A DNA stretch of 64,000 nucleotides from Mugil cephalus (GCF_022458985.1 NC_061771.1:33606617-33670616), one strand, 5' to 3'; positions 24,547-54,000 are shown, counted from the first letter of the stretch. A program made the numbers and translations. Notes: generated from the letters alone by a model not told the origin.

Positions 24547-27500
24547 ATGTCCCAGTTCCACCTGAGGAGGGGTTCCCCTGAGGACGAGTTCCCTGACCTG
24601 TGCAGGAACTTCACCTGGATGGGCCGGATCCTCACCCCGGCCATGTACCGCCGACAGTTCCACCGCTGCACCCACAGCGGGGTCATCTTTGACGACATCA
24701 TCCGCCCGGGTCTTGAGGAACCAGGTGATTTAAACCATCCTGTGGAGTGGATGTAACCTATAGACATGTAGCACCACCTAAACCAGACCAGACACTCCAC
24801 AGAAATGACACACACACAAAAACACTTTAGGAACAACTCCTGAACAACTGTTGACCTGGCCTCCAAATTCCCTAGATCCCACCCCCGCCCCAATAGAGGG
24901 GCCATGTCCATCCTCTGATGAGTCGGCTCAAGAGAGACCTGCACTAGATTAGGAAGCTGGTCATAATGTTGTGGCTGGTCAGTGTATGTTCATGAAGTGA
25001 AGTCGTCCTGTCCAGTAACGTTCTCTGAATGTTTGTGCTGCAGGTGAGTGGTCCGGTCCCGTGTCTGTCGGCTGTGTAGCCGGTGATGCTGAGTCCTACG
25101 TCCTGTTCTGTGACTTCTTGGACCGAGTCATCGAAGCGTTTCACGGACACAAGGTCACCAACCAAACCCCAGAGAGCGACTTCAACTACGACAACCTGAA
25201 GGTGGCGCTGCATGTTTCAGTGATTTTAAACCAGAGAAACGTCAACATTCAGCCATGTTTAGCTTTTAACTCGACTATAAAAGTTACAGATCAGAAAGCA
25301 GCAGAACATCATCAGCTCAGATTTCATGACCAGTCCAGCAACATGGGACACATGCAGCCTACTCACGACTCAACAGTCCCTGAAGGAAACTCTGTCCTCA
25401 TTCCTACACCACTAATCACATATCTAAAGTCAGCTTCTTCACATGTACCATGTACATATAGACAATCAAAAAATGTCTCTCACTCTCCCCCAGCCAAGAG
25501 GTAAAGTGCACAGAAACAACAGATAAAGACAGACTTGTCCTAACAGTAAAGAATAACTAAAGTTGACAGGTGAAGCATTAACTAGTATTAAGAAGAAAAT
25601 AAAGAGTTCACAGTGTATGTGTATTAGTATCAGCAGACTGTTTTTCTGTATGAGGTAGAAGTTGTAATCTACAGTCAGTAACAGCAGCAAAGAGTTTCTT
25701 AAGGGAAGACTTGACAATAACTAATGATGCATCATTTCTCATCCTCTGAACCTTCAACATAGTGTCACACTAACAGACCGGTGTGTGCAGGGCGGTGACG
25801 ACCTGGACGGGGCGTACGCTGCACGCTGTGAGGTCAGCCTGATACGAAGCATTGAAGACTTCTGCTTTCCAACGCACTGCAGCAGAGGAGAGCGTAGACA
25901 GCTCCTCTCGCTGGCCAGAAGAGGTACTGCATGTCTGTATCTCCACACGGGACCTCGCACAGAGTTGTGTTGCAGAGCTGGGCTGCAGAGTCAGAGAGGA
26001 ACACGTGGTTTTCCAACCTAAAGTAGAAGGTCTGATACCAACACAGCTGCAACATCTGACTCTGATGTCTGGAGGTTCTCAGTCATCCAGGTCATGGTGA
26101 TACAAAAGGCATTTAAAAAAAAAAGACAACACTCATCTGAGTAGCTTCTTTGGTTCTAAGAGACTGGTGGGAAGGAAGAGATGGTTCCTGTTTCCCTTCC
26201 CTCTTTAAACTCCACCAGTCTCTCAGAACCAAAGACTTGGATGAAATGTCTTCAACAAACCCTCCAGGTCCAGTTCCCATTTCTTTCAGCTGGTTTTTGG
26301 GTATAACATGACCAGGTGTTCCTCCTGAATTAGCTACTTAGAACCTTCAGTCCAGACCCAGGTTCTAACCCAGCGCCTCCTCGTCCTCCTCCTCAGCTCT
26401 GCAGAGGCTGGAGGAGGAGCTGCCGGGTCGACTCCTGTGTCTGGAGGAGCTGAACCAGGAGCAGGAGAAGCATCTGAGCCTGAAGCCTCCGTCTTCCTCC
26501 CAGCTCCGCACCGGTGTGGCCCGGGACTGGCCCGATGCCAGGGCCGTCTGGTCAGTCTGGCTCCATATGTGGACAGAGGGGGTCGGACCAGGAATCACAG
26601 CTTCACATGAACCAGGGGGGTCAAACCTATGGCCCACGGGCTAAAACCGGCCCAACAGAGGGTCCAATATGGCCTGCGGCGGGATGAATTTGCAAAGAGT
26701 GAAAATTAGAAATCATCATTTTCCAATAAAATTCACACTAATTTGAAAACAACACCGAGGCCCAGAACTAGACAGCTCAAATTACCCCATTACACTACAC
26801 TGCACGTTTCAGGTTGTTGATGGAATATTATTTAAAAGAATAGTTCGACCCCCTGTGGTTAACGGTTGCTTGTGTCGTGCAGGCTGAGTGAAGACTCTGT
26901 GGTTAACCATTGCTTGTGTTGTGCAGGCTGAGTGAAGACTCTGTGGTTAACCTTTGCTTGTGTTGTGTAGATTGAGTGAAGACTCTGTGGTTAACCGTTG
27001 CTTGTGTTGTGTAGATTGAGTGAAGACTCTGTGGTTAATGGTTGCTCGTGTCGTGCAGGCTGAGTGAAGACTCTGTGGTTAACCTTTGCTTGTGTTGTGT
27101 AGACTGAGTGAAGACTCTGTGGTTAACCGTTGCTTGTGTTGTGTAGATTGAGTGAAGACTCTGTGGTTAATGGTTGCTTGTGTCGTGCAGGCTGAGTGAA
27201 GACGACAGCCTGGTGGTCTGGGTCAACATGGAGGACCACCTCAGGCTGGTGTCCACGCGGAACGATGCCAACGTGGCCAAAGCTTTCAGATGGATCTGCA
27301 TCAACCTGCAGAAGGTCAGTGATGGGTCGGCTTCACATTAATGCACATTACTCTAAAGTGAAGCCAAACCTAGTAGACCTCCTCATGGTGGCTGGAGGCT
27401 CCAGTATAGGTCATAAGCTCCACCCCCTCCATGTTAGTGGGTGGGGCTTGGGTCAAACTGAAATGATATGTTTTGTTTTTGTTATAGAAACAGGACGTGC

Positions 27501-28780
27501 CCAATTGCCATGCCAACTGGTCCATAAATACTTTTTCTTGCAAATGTATTTGTATTTTGTTTGTATTCAGTATGTCAGCTTATACCATGAAGTTGTACAT
27601 TGGTTCTGGGTCAGAATGACCAGAAGAAGAGCTGTAAACTGTAAAATGTGTCAAACCCAATGGACCCAGTCAGCACTGCGTCAGCCCACATGGCTCTAAA
27701 TAGATGAAGGATTTTTAAAAGCATGAGCTGACTGTTTGCCTGTAGCTGGAGGAGTTCTACAGGGAGCTCAGACACCCGTTCATCTGGAAGCAGCAGCTGG
27801 GGTGGGTGACGAGCTCCCCGGCCGACGTGGGGACAGGTCTGAGGGTCAACGTCCACCTCAAACTGCAACTCCTCCCCAAACACAGACGGCTCCAGGACGT
27901 CCTGAAGAGACTGAGGATCCGCATGGACAGCACAGGTACACAGAGAGTAACCTGTAACCTTTAAATACATCTGTAGTACAGGCCAGGACACATGTGTTCA
28001 TTTCATAGAGACCAAGACACTCCCAGTCCAGACCTGGTCCCTGACTATTTCTAAAGCCTCAGAAATTAAAATACACCACCTAATTGTGTGTTACACACAT
28101 TTAGCCAACATCTGTGCAGCTAATTCATTTACATTGTTCACTTCTGTTCACATTTACACCAAACTGTAGGACAACAGGAAGGTCCATCTGAAATCCAAAT
28201 TTGCTTCACTTTCCATCTGTAATTGTTTAGTTTCTCATTTCTTTCAGAATTTTATCAGTTTCTGCATAAAAATTACTCCAAACATCGACAGAGTTGATCA
28301 CTACTGATGTGTTTAAGTTTCTCCAACGTGGGGTAGATTCTGTTCTACAGTCTGAGGAATCAATAAGTCTCAATCTGAAGTATTTAGACTTTTCTCTTGT
28401 TTTTTTATCTGACAAGGGACAGTGCACGTTAATGAACACCTATCCAGGCAGCAGTAGAGGTAAATATGCCAGAGTATAGCAACAATGCTATTTAGCATCC
28501 TCAGACTGACTCGGCTTTACAGAAAGATCATTTAGTCCAAAGGTGTCCCCTCTAAAGGAGGACCTGGTCCTGAGACCATGTTCAACAGAATATGAGAGCC
28601 CTTTCGTCTCATTTCCCAGAATCCTCGGGGCTGCACTGTGTGAGCAACGCGGCGACCTTCGGCCAGAGCGAGGTGGCGCTGACCCAGCTGGTGGTGGACG
28701 GGGTCAAGCTGCTCATCGCCATGGAGAAGAGGCTGGAACGCAACCAGGACATCGACGAGCTCATCCCCACACAGAAGTAG
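24547..28780 (+). CDS. Divergent creatine kinase homologue, predicted pseudoenzyme
   Basis: Creatine kinases transfer phosphate between ATP and creatine. Exons 24547-24724, 25044-25201, 25791-25923, 26397-26550, 27191-27314, 27746-27935 and 28620-28780 keep the CK intron positions and encode 365 residues (CKB has 381). Clear family blocks: [94 protein letters not shown] and a C-terminal TQK. Key residues are changed: reactive Cys283 is Ser (codon 27815-27817), Arg130 is Glu (25830-25832), Arg132 is Ser (25836-25838) and Arg320 is Asp. The loop after 320 is six residues shorter, and the first Glu of NEED is Met. Arg236, Arg292 and Glu232 remain. The frame is intact, so it looks retained rather than decayed. 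I expect little or no kinase activity; a structural or regulatory role is inference. The start could lie further upstream at 23155. Confidence 0.9.
24730..24988 (+). mobile_element. Non-autonomous Tc1/mariner derivative, left end truncated
   Basis: Matches the element at 32490-32964: shared AGACATGTAGC, TGTTGACCTGGCCTCCAAAT (relic of the transposase VLTWPPNSPD box) and right terminal repeat TCATAATGTTGTGGCTGGTC. It begins almost at the first CK donor and lies in that intron. The left terminal repeat is not recognisable. Confidence 0.75.
26148..26235 (+). repeat. Hairpin-forming inverted repeat
   Basis: Arms CTTTGGTTCTAAGAGACTGG (left) and CCAGTCTCTCAGAACCAAAG (right) are nearly perfect reverse complements around a 40-bp centre. 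The flank GATGAAATGTCTTCAA resembles a common fish interspersed repeat. It sits in a creatine kinase homologue intron and is probably a MITE remnant. Confidence 0.65.
26839..27190 (+). repeat. 44-bp minisatellite carrying duplicated 3' splice sites
   Basis: Seven full 44-bp units (starting 26883, 26927, 26971, 27015, 27059, 27103, 27147) plus a partial one, ending exactly at the acceptor of the CK exon at 27191. Each unit contains TTGTGTNGTGYAG followed by a copy of the first bases of the exon (GCTGAGTGAAGAC) and TCTGTGGTTAA. All eight AGs are intact. Confidence 0.93.
27340..27445 (+). repeat. Dispersed repeat family C, copy 1
   Basis: CTCTAAAGTGAAGCCA, GGTGGCTGGAG, TTAGTGGGTGGGGCTTGGGT; the reverse complement of 31885-31975 matches it. 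A common fish interspersed repeat by appearance, class not assigned. Confidence 0.6.
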
Positions 28781-28895
28781 ATGTGAGGAGGACGACCAGC
28801 CGCCTGCATCAGAGACAATATGTCCAGTTAGGAACTAAACCTTCTGCTTGGTTTCTACCGTCTGTGTTTGTTCCCCAGGAGAAGGAGAGGGTGAA

Positions 28896-28901
28896 AATAA
28901 A
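28896..28901 (+). terminator. Creatine kinase homologue polyadenylation signal
   Basis: AATAAA lies 115 bp after the TAG stop of the creatine kinase homologue and is followed by a T-rich stretch with GGGGTTTTAATTTG. Confidence 0.6.
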
Positions 28902-30524
28902 ACTTGGATTTTAATTTACATGGGGTTTTAATTTGACTTCGCTTTTCTGCCAGAAGTCTGAAGGTAGCAGGTAGTGTGTTAGTAAAGCTCCTAGAGACTA
29001 GTCTCATGGCGGCCATGTTGGTAGGGGAACCTTCCTGACAAGTCTGCTATAAATATCAGAGCAGTGGATGTAAACAGATCAGATCAGCAGCGTTTTAGGG
29101 ACAAAGAAAAAAAGAGACGTGAGTGACGTTAAAAGAGAATTCTGGAGAATATATATAAAAAAAAGACGGTGCAGACCAGAGCCAGACCAAGGGAACTTAC
29201 TCCAACGTTGGCAGGTTTAGATGAGGCTGACGTTCAGTTTAATTTACATATAACAACACAAACTGTCTCCAGATGCTTTACAGAACCTGACCTGAACTTT
29301 GAGAAGATCTGGTCCTATGAGCTCTTTAAGATGCGATGGATGTAAGGAGGAGGAGTTTGAACTCTAAACCTGGACTAATGTGACATATTTTAAAAGGACA
29401 GTAATCCAACCTGGACCTGGACACTAATGCATCACTCTGAGACAGACAGGATGTCTCTGACCAGTCCTGGTCCATTAAAGGACAGGTCCTGGTTTCTCTC
29501 AGTAGGACTGGAGGCCACGGGGATGATATCAGAGAAACTAAGAGATTAGATAACGAAGGGGAAGACAGGAAGCTGGAAAGAGGCAGAGAAGATGTAGCTG
29601 AAAAGCTGAGTGTGGACACAAATGTTAAATAAAGCGTAAATCTGAGACTTACAGGATCAGTGGATGTAGAGGTTGACAGGTGGATGGACGTCAGGTGAAC
29701 AGACTGAACGAGGGAACAGGACAGAGAACGACATAAAACTGATGTATAACTGTGAATCTGAATTAACCTTTAAAGCTTTAAACCAGCGTAGACTGACTCT
29801 TTCTCTTCTCACAGCTGCAGATAAAACACCAGACTTTATCTGCTGCTACCGAAAGACTAGATCAGATCTGATCTAGATTCACATTCTCATCATTCAGCCA
29901 ATCAGAAGGACTGTGGCTGCAGCCCCCTCAGTCCTCCAGAGTATCTACAAGGGTTCAGTGTTATTTAGATTTAGAGACAGGACCTGGTCTAATTCTTCTC
30001 TGTGATGAATCAAATAATGTAAAGAGAGTAAAGTGAATTTAGAGCTGAGTAATAATCAGACATCAGTTTCATCATCAACCCTCTGTTACTGATGCTTTAA
30101 AAAGCTCTGCTCCTCCTCCTGACGGCCTGAAGGTCATCAAGCCGCGGCCCCGCCCCCCAGAATCTGGCCTGGACTGACTCAAAAAGACCACAGAATGACT
30201 GGTGCTCTCTGAAAACTGTTTTTATTTGAAATGAGTCCACCACGGCTACACTGGACCTCCACCACCCTCCTGAGACCTGGACTCAGTCTCCAGTCCAGTC
30301 CACAGTTCAGGAGCTGAGGCGGAGGCTGTTTTCAAGTAAGAGGCTCAGGTTTACAGTCTTTCCCAAGTGACCTGAAGGCAGCGTCGTATTCAGACCACAC
30401 CCCAACCCCACCCCCCACCCCCTCTAGACCTTGTCCGACAAGGACGTAACACCAGTTTGTTTTAAGTGCTGTCAAGTTTCAGTAGAGAACCATTGAACAT
30501 CGGACCCTCAGGAATTAACAGAAA

Positions 30525-30655
30525 CAAGAAGATACCTGTAGATACCTACAGATACCTGAAGATACCTGTAGATACCTGAAGATACCTGCAGATACCTACA
30601 GATACCTGCAGATACCTGAAAATACCTGCAGATACCTGAAGATACCTACAGATCT
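30525..30655 (+). repeat. GATACCTGNA short tandem repeat
   Basis: About a dozen copies of a 10-12 bp unit, GATACCTGAA, GATACCTACA or GATACCTGTA. Confidence 0.9.
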
Positions 30656-31104
30656 GTGGTTCGTCACATCCAGATTATATTTCCAAAAGGAATTTATAAT
30701 TTTCTGGTGTCAGAGTAAAAGAGTTGGGATCTCCCCTTGGGATTTGATAATGATGATAATGAGGGTAACACCAGTCTCACAGGAGACATGTGAATATAAA
30801 ACACAACTAGAGCAGATTAAACTCAGTGGATGTAGGCAGCATAAAGACGTACCCTCCATGGAAACAGTCGTTCAACCCGTGTCTGCAGATTAAATTACAC
30901 TCAATGAGCGACCAGGAGTCAGACCAGGTCGTTCAATTTCAGGAGAAAATGTTGAGAGAAGTTTTAGATTCTAGTTTAAACCAATTTACAGATGACTGGA
31001 AACCACTTGGATGAGTGGACAAACGTCTTTGGATAAACCATGACCTGGATGACAGAGAACCTTCACACATACTGGAAATAAACCCTCCAACCTCCCCACC
31101 CGCC

Positions 31105-31605
31105 CACACTTCCTTCAGACTCACCATGCCCCGCCCACACTCTCTCCAGACTCACCATGCCCCGCCCACACTCTCTCTAGACTCACCATGCCCCGCCCAC
31201 ACTCTCTCTAGACTCACCATGCCCCGCCCACACTTCCTCTAGACTCACCATGCCCCGCCCACACTTCCTCCAGACTCACCATGCCCCGCCCACACTTCCT
31301 CCAGACTGACCATGCCCCGCCCACACTCTCTCCAGACTCACCATGCCCCGCCCACACTCTCTCTAGACTCACCATGCCCCGCCCACACTTCCTCTAGACT
31401 CACTATGCCCCGCCCACACTTCCTCTAGACTCACTATGCCCCGCCCACACTTCCTCTAGACTCACTATGCCCCGCCCACACTTCCTCTAGACTCACTATG
31501 CCCCGCCCACACTCTCTCTAGACTCACCATGCCCCGCCCACACTTCCTCTAGACTCACTATGCCCCGCCCACACTTCCTCTAGACTCACTATGCCCCGTC
31601 CACAA
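31105..31605 (+). repeat. 31-bp GC-box minisatellite
   Basis: About sixteen copies of a 31-bp unit whose core is ATGCCCCGCCCACA, with TCTAGACTCAC between cores. Each core contains CCCCGCCC, the consensus of Sp1/KLF binding sites. Confidence 0.92.
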
Positions 31606-31884
31606 TTAATAATTAATCCTACGCTCTGCTCAACCTCCACCAGCTACAAGTAAATGTTGGATCATACACTGAACTTATTTATAAAAATATTTTTTACAAC
31701 TCTCACGGTTCCACAGGACCTCTTTACGGAGCGGTTGCCCAGGCAACTGGTGGTCTCATTATGTCATATCCTGTTTCTATAGCAACAAATAACAAACTAA
31801 AAAAAAATGACACTTTAACATTCATCAACATTTCATTAACTACCTAAAATGACAGAAACCATCCTTGAAAGTAATTTGACGTAT

Positions 31885-31975
31885 GTAAGTTTGACCCAAG
31901 CCCCGCCCACTAACTGCAGGCTCCAGCCACCAGGGGGAGCTCTACTTGCTCTGGCTTCACTTTAGAGGAGCTGCT
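31885..31975 (-). repeat. Dispersed repeat family C, inverted copy
   Basis: Reverse-complement match to 27340-27445 (here AAGCCCCGCCCACTAA and CTTCACTTTAGAG). It is shorter and diverged. Confidence 0.6.
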
Positions 31976-32489
31976 CCATATTTTCATACAGTCTATGTTT
32001 AAAGAGGCCTTTGAGACCAGGTCTAGAAGAAAATAAATGAAAAAGCTATTTTTTTTTTTTGTATTGTTATTTAAGTATAGTTTGTTTTTCTCAACGATCA
32101 ACATGGATTAGAATTAGAAACGTCAACCATTTCCATGGAGTGTACTTATTTGTTAACAGGACTAATAAATTAAAACCATTAAAGTTTGATAGTGTAGCCC
32201 AATAGAAACCGACTGATACTGGACCCAGTGTGAACTACCTCTGCTGCTGACCGTGCAACTCACAGAGCCAGAGAGACAACCGGCCTAAATCTAGTTCACA
32301 ATAAACACCAACAGTGTTGTTCTAAGCTAACAGGGTCAGGGAGGAGGTGTCATTTTACTGGGGAGAGTTAAACTAAATACATTCACTCTATGGTTACACA
32401 ATGTCTGAATATGAGTCATGAAACATTTTATCAGCCTTAAGCCACTGATTTAATAGAGAACATGGACAATAACATTTTGAGTGAGTTTT

Positions 32490-32964
32490 GCTACACTGCA
32501 CTCATACATCAATCATCCACAACATTATGACCACTGAGAGGAGAAGTGAAGAACATTTAAACCATCTTGTGACAATTCAGGGTTCTGTTAGGAAACTTCT
32601 GGACCTGCTATTCATTCCTGTGGATGATATTTAGACATGTAGCCCTCATCTAAACCAGACCAGCCCCCCCACCCCATAACAGCGACACTCAGCAGGGTGC
32701 AGCCTGACACAGACACACACACAAAAACACTTATATATATATATATATATCAAGAACAACACAAGGTGTTGACCTGGCCTTCAAATCCACTAGATCCCAA
32801 ACTGATCGAGTTACTGAGGGATGATCCACAGAGGCCCTCCCAAAGACCCCAGACACAACAGGACCCCCTCAGAAGGCCCATGTCTATTCCCTGATGAGTC
32901 ACGTCAAGAGAGACCTGCACTATATTAGGAAAGTGGTCATAATGTTGTGGCTGGTCAGTGTATG
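32490..32964 (+). mobile_element. Non-autonomous Tc1/mariner element with both terminal repeats
   Basis: Terminal inverted repeats CCACAACATTATGACCAC (32517-32534) and GTGGTCATAATGTTGTGG (32933-32950) flank about 400 bp. The interior keeps a relic of the transposase C-terminus reading VLTWPSNPLDPKLIE, comparable to VLTWPPNSPDLNPIE. Most of the transposase gene is deleted. An AT microsatellite sits near 32735. Confidence 0.85.
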
Positions 32965-33792
32965 TATTTGAGTTAGGGTACAGTCAGATGTTTTCAGCAT
33001 CTCCAACCAGCCTCTCAATCAGTCTGAACTCATCTTTAGTTAGCAGACGTTAGCTCGTTAGCTGCTGCAGCCACAGCTGATGAATATTAGAAATAAGAGC
33101 TTCACACGCATCCACTTTAATGCAAATGCTAGAAAGTTGCACAGGCAGAGCAGCAGCGATATTTCAGTGACTGTTTACCTACACTCCAGAAACACCCAGG
33201 AGTCTTTGCAGTCAGGTTAAGCCAAGAAATTGACATGCACTGAAATAAGAATCCAGATCGCATGCAGTTGGTTCAGCTACATCCACATCCAGGCTCTCTG
33301 ACATGCAAAGCTCTAACAAACATCTGGGCTCTGGGGCTCCTCCAACAGAACCTGATCTCTTCAGAGCAGCAGCTTTCCAGCTTTACGTCATGTTTCAGAG
33401 CTCAGTTTTTAAGGTCCTAGAGAAAGAAAAGATTTCTTAAGTGCATGTAAACAGTGATTCACCCAGAGGAAGGCTTGCTCCTCTTGGTAGTGAACAGACT
33501 TCCATGCTTGCAGAGGAACTGAGTTACAGCTCTTGGTTGTCATCTCACCGGTTTGTAGGAGTTGAAGCTCTGAGGGATAAACCACAACCTCCTAAACATC
33601 TGCACCATCAGCTGTTTTAATATTTGGTTTCACTTGCATCAACATCTAGTGGCAACATTAACTAGTAATGGTGTTAGGTATAATAAGGAGTAATATCTCT
33701 GAGTCATACAGCAGTTAGCCCAGGATAGCGCTGTACACAAGACGGCCACCGTCACTTGGGGGGGGGGGTGTTTGATAATAACTGGGGGCTCC

Positions 33793-50748
<16,956 letters not shown>

Positions 50749-51059
50749 GTTCCTGCGGCTCTCCGCTCTCCTCACACCTCCACCATCCTCTCCACCTCCA
50801 CCACCGTCCTCTCCACCTCCTCCACCTCCACCAGCGGCAGCGGCAGCGGCAGCATCTCTCCCCGGGAACCAGGCCACCGCGGCGGGGCGCAGCTGGGGCG
50901 GTGCGCCGGCTGCAGGGAGGGAGGCCGGGGCGGCGGCTCCGGAGAGGCCCGGGGTCTGTGTCGGTGCGGGGGGGTGGGGGCGGATAAGGAGAAAGGGAGA
51001 CGGAGACGGAGAGATAGAGGAGAAGTATTTAAGTTGAAATCCTTCCTGCAGCTGCACGG

Positions 51060-54000
51060 TTCTCCGGTTCCCTGGTTCCCTGGTTCTCAGCAGTACTGCG
51101 GAGTTGTGATGCGTCATGCGTAAAAGAGCCGATTCTTGGTAGTGAATCAGAAGAGTCGATTCCCATGTAGTCAGAGCCGTCTCCTCAGTGTTTATGTTTC
51201 CTTTTACTCGTTCATCTGTGCTCAGGTGAGGAGGGGACTGAACTTTGACTTCATGGACAAACCACGTGGTTAATCACGTGTGAGGACTCATAAACCAGCA
51301 GGGTGTGGGATCCATGATGAACCATGAGTTCACAGACTGAGTAAAGGCTCGTTTATAGTACTGCCTTTAGTATCCTACGTACACAGAGTCCAGTCCAGTC
51401 CTCCACCCAACACACACATGGTTTAATTGTTCACTGTTTGTACCAGTTCCATTCATTTCTGTGCTTCTGGTGCTTTTACTGTTCACTGTATTTTATTGTG
51501 TGTAGCTGCTATAGTTTTTTTGTTTTTATCTTTATGCTGCTATAGTTTCTATTTATGATGCAGAAAACTTTATTAATCCTTCAAGGAACCAGTTTTGTTG
51601 CGGTTTCTCCCATAAAGTGGCCGTTTCAAGTCAAATACAAGAAAAATACACAAAAATATAAAGAATAAGAATACGATGCCTAAAAATCAAACCTATTAAT
51701 AATAAACTCATCCCTGTGGCCACAGAAAGGCTGAACCTCCCGGCTCATTAGACTCATCCTCACTTATTTAATACGTTGGTTTTATTTCTCTCTCTTAGTG
51801 CTATTCACTTTATGCGTGGTTTACATTTTTACTTTATTGCATCACGTTTTATAAGTATTATTTTTTATTAATTTTATTGTGGTTATTGTGATTTTGTCCA
51901 TCTCTACTGTGTCTCTGCTGCAACATTCATTTCCTTCAGATATCAATGAAAAGAAATATTACTGCTACTAATAATAATAATATAAATATGACTTTTATTG
52001 CTCCTGAACCAAAGAGCTGTTAAACTCTATATCGTTGTTTTTCACCTTAAAATGAAACTTCTCCTCATTTTTAAAATGAACGATACTGAATAAAGAATCG
52101 ACTCTTCTTTGGGACGTGGTACAAGAGTCGATTCACAGAAAAGAGACAAACTTCCCATGATAAGCAGTGACGTCAGAGCTCCGCCTCCTTCTCGTCATCC
52201 TCATCTTCATCGTCACCGTCATCCTAAAAATATCCCAGCATCCTCCACTCACCAACTCCCACGAAAAAAGAAAAACACCTCCTCCTCCTCCTCCCCCCCC
52301 CACGGTCCGTGGAGCTAAAGGTTTCTGATGGATCCGGGTCTTCGTGGAGCCTGGTCTGGTCTGGACCAGACTCTCATCTCTTCTCTTGATCTGAGGGAAA
52401 CTTTTCTCTGAGTTCTGACAGTAAAGAGGAAAAGAAGTTTCATTTATTTGTTTATTCCACGTGTGTGAAATGTCACAGTGAGAACATTATAATAAACACA
52501 TACAAAAAACAACCAAACTGGAAAATACATAGAGAATCACAGTAGTAGAAAGACACGGAGTGTGTTCAGTGTGGAGGGGAATATAAAGAGTTGCCAGGCC
52601 AACAAAAAGTGTTGGACAGGTCAGTGAAGGGGATTTATTAATGAATAAATTCATTAAAAACCAAAAACGAAGCCTAAAACATTTATGTCAGAAATGAAAC
52701 AGAACGTGAGCAGAGATGACGTCATGATCATAACAATAAATATCAGCCAATAAACACACGGATCAGAACCGTTATCTTAAACTCTACCTTTAGATGAGGT
52801 TCAGCCTGTCCCAGGTTTCTGTGGGGGGGGGGTGTTCCTGGTGGTTCATGGGTAAAATGATTAGAAACAGGAGCCTCTGTCGTAGACGGTGATGATGATT
52901 AGTCGGAAGGACGTTTGTTTGGTTCGTTTGTCTCTTTTTGTTCTGACTCCACACATTTAACATTAATATTAAACTGATAACTAGGTTTTGCTGCCACCTT
53001 GTGGCTCCACTGCTTCACTGATTTTATCGGAAAACGTTTATTGTTGATTCCAGTTCAGTGAGCTGGAACATGTTACGGAGAAAACCTCTGATACGAGGCG
53101 TCTCTACTTCCTTTTTATTTTTTTTTTATTTTTTTTAGTGTTTGTGAAGGACTTTTTCAGATGAAACAGTTTTATCTGTTCTGTCTCTGGCTCGTTGGTT
53201 TAACTCTTGTATGGCACTCGGCTCAAATTGATTAATTAATTCAGATTTTTGCACATTTTTTTCTATCTGAAACTTATTCTCTGTGATAAACACGTATAAA
53301 GAAACAAAAACAAAATAGCACACATCTGCATCCCTCCCTGTCTTTATAAACCTGGTTCCAGTGTCGCTGAGGACGAACAGCTTGTGGGGTTTAGAGGCCG
53401 TTGCCCTTTCAGGCACTATATATATATATATATCAGTAGCTGCTGAAAGAAACCAGGGGGCACGAGTGGGGTTAGATATGTCACAAGGCCTCAGTGACCA
53501 CAACATGACCTGTGACCATGTTTTTACATCGCACAGTCTGGGACAGGAGCTTCTCAAAAGAAAGGAGGTTTAAACTGTGAAGAAAAGGCCCGTTCATTCC
53601 TCCAGCTCCATGTTCACAGCCAACGCTGCCCTGGTGTCTCACAAACCACAGAAAGGACGAAGTGTGGAGCTGATGAGCCTCTAAACAGGGACGGACCATA
53701 AGCCAGAGGTCAGACTGGACTACAACACTCACCTCACGACAAAAAGAGCCGTCACACTTCCACTGTTAACGGTGTTATAGTGGAGGCTGATTACAGTCAT
53801 TAAACATTAATAGTTTATGAAGTAAAACTTTATATTAGAATAGTTTTTAACACCTCAAATGTGTCCTGGGTCAATCTGACCTGAGGGACACCAGAGGGAC
53901 AGCAGAGGGTCCTGAAAGTGAAGCCCATACAGGTGTTAATACCTGGGCTGTAGGTGGTTCTCTGGGGGGGCGTCGTAGATCCGATGGTTTCTTCTGACCC

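Larger units (their letters stand above)
28910..33790. other. Region between convergent creatine kinase homologue and mark1
   Basis: Nearly 5 kb with no supported exon. It holds a short repeat (30525-30655), the 31-bp GC-box array (31105-31605), repeat family C (31885-31975) and a Tc1 derivative (32490-32964). TTTATT at 30221 (AATAAA on the minus strand) is a candidate distal end for the mark1 transcript, in which case most of this is mark1 3' UTR. That is unproven. Confidence 0.5.

Noticed and set aside
24547-28780. Reading the creatine kinase homologue as a decayed pseudogene
   Set aside because: Seven exons stay in frame with conventional splice borders and CK intron positions. Changes cluster at catalytic residues while the fold-defining blocks are kept, which is unlike neutral decay.
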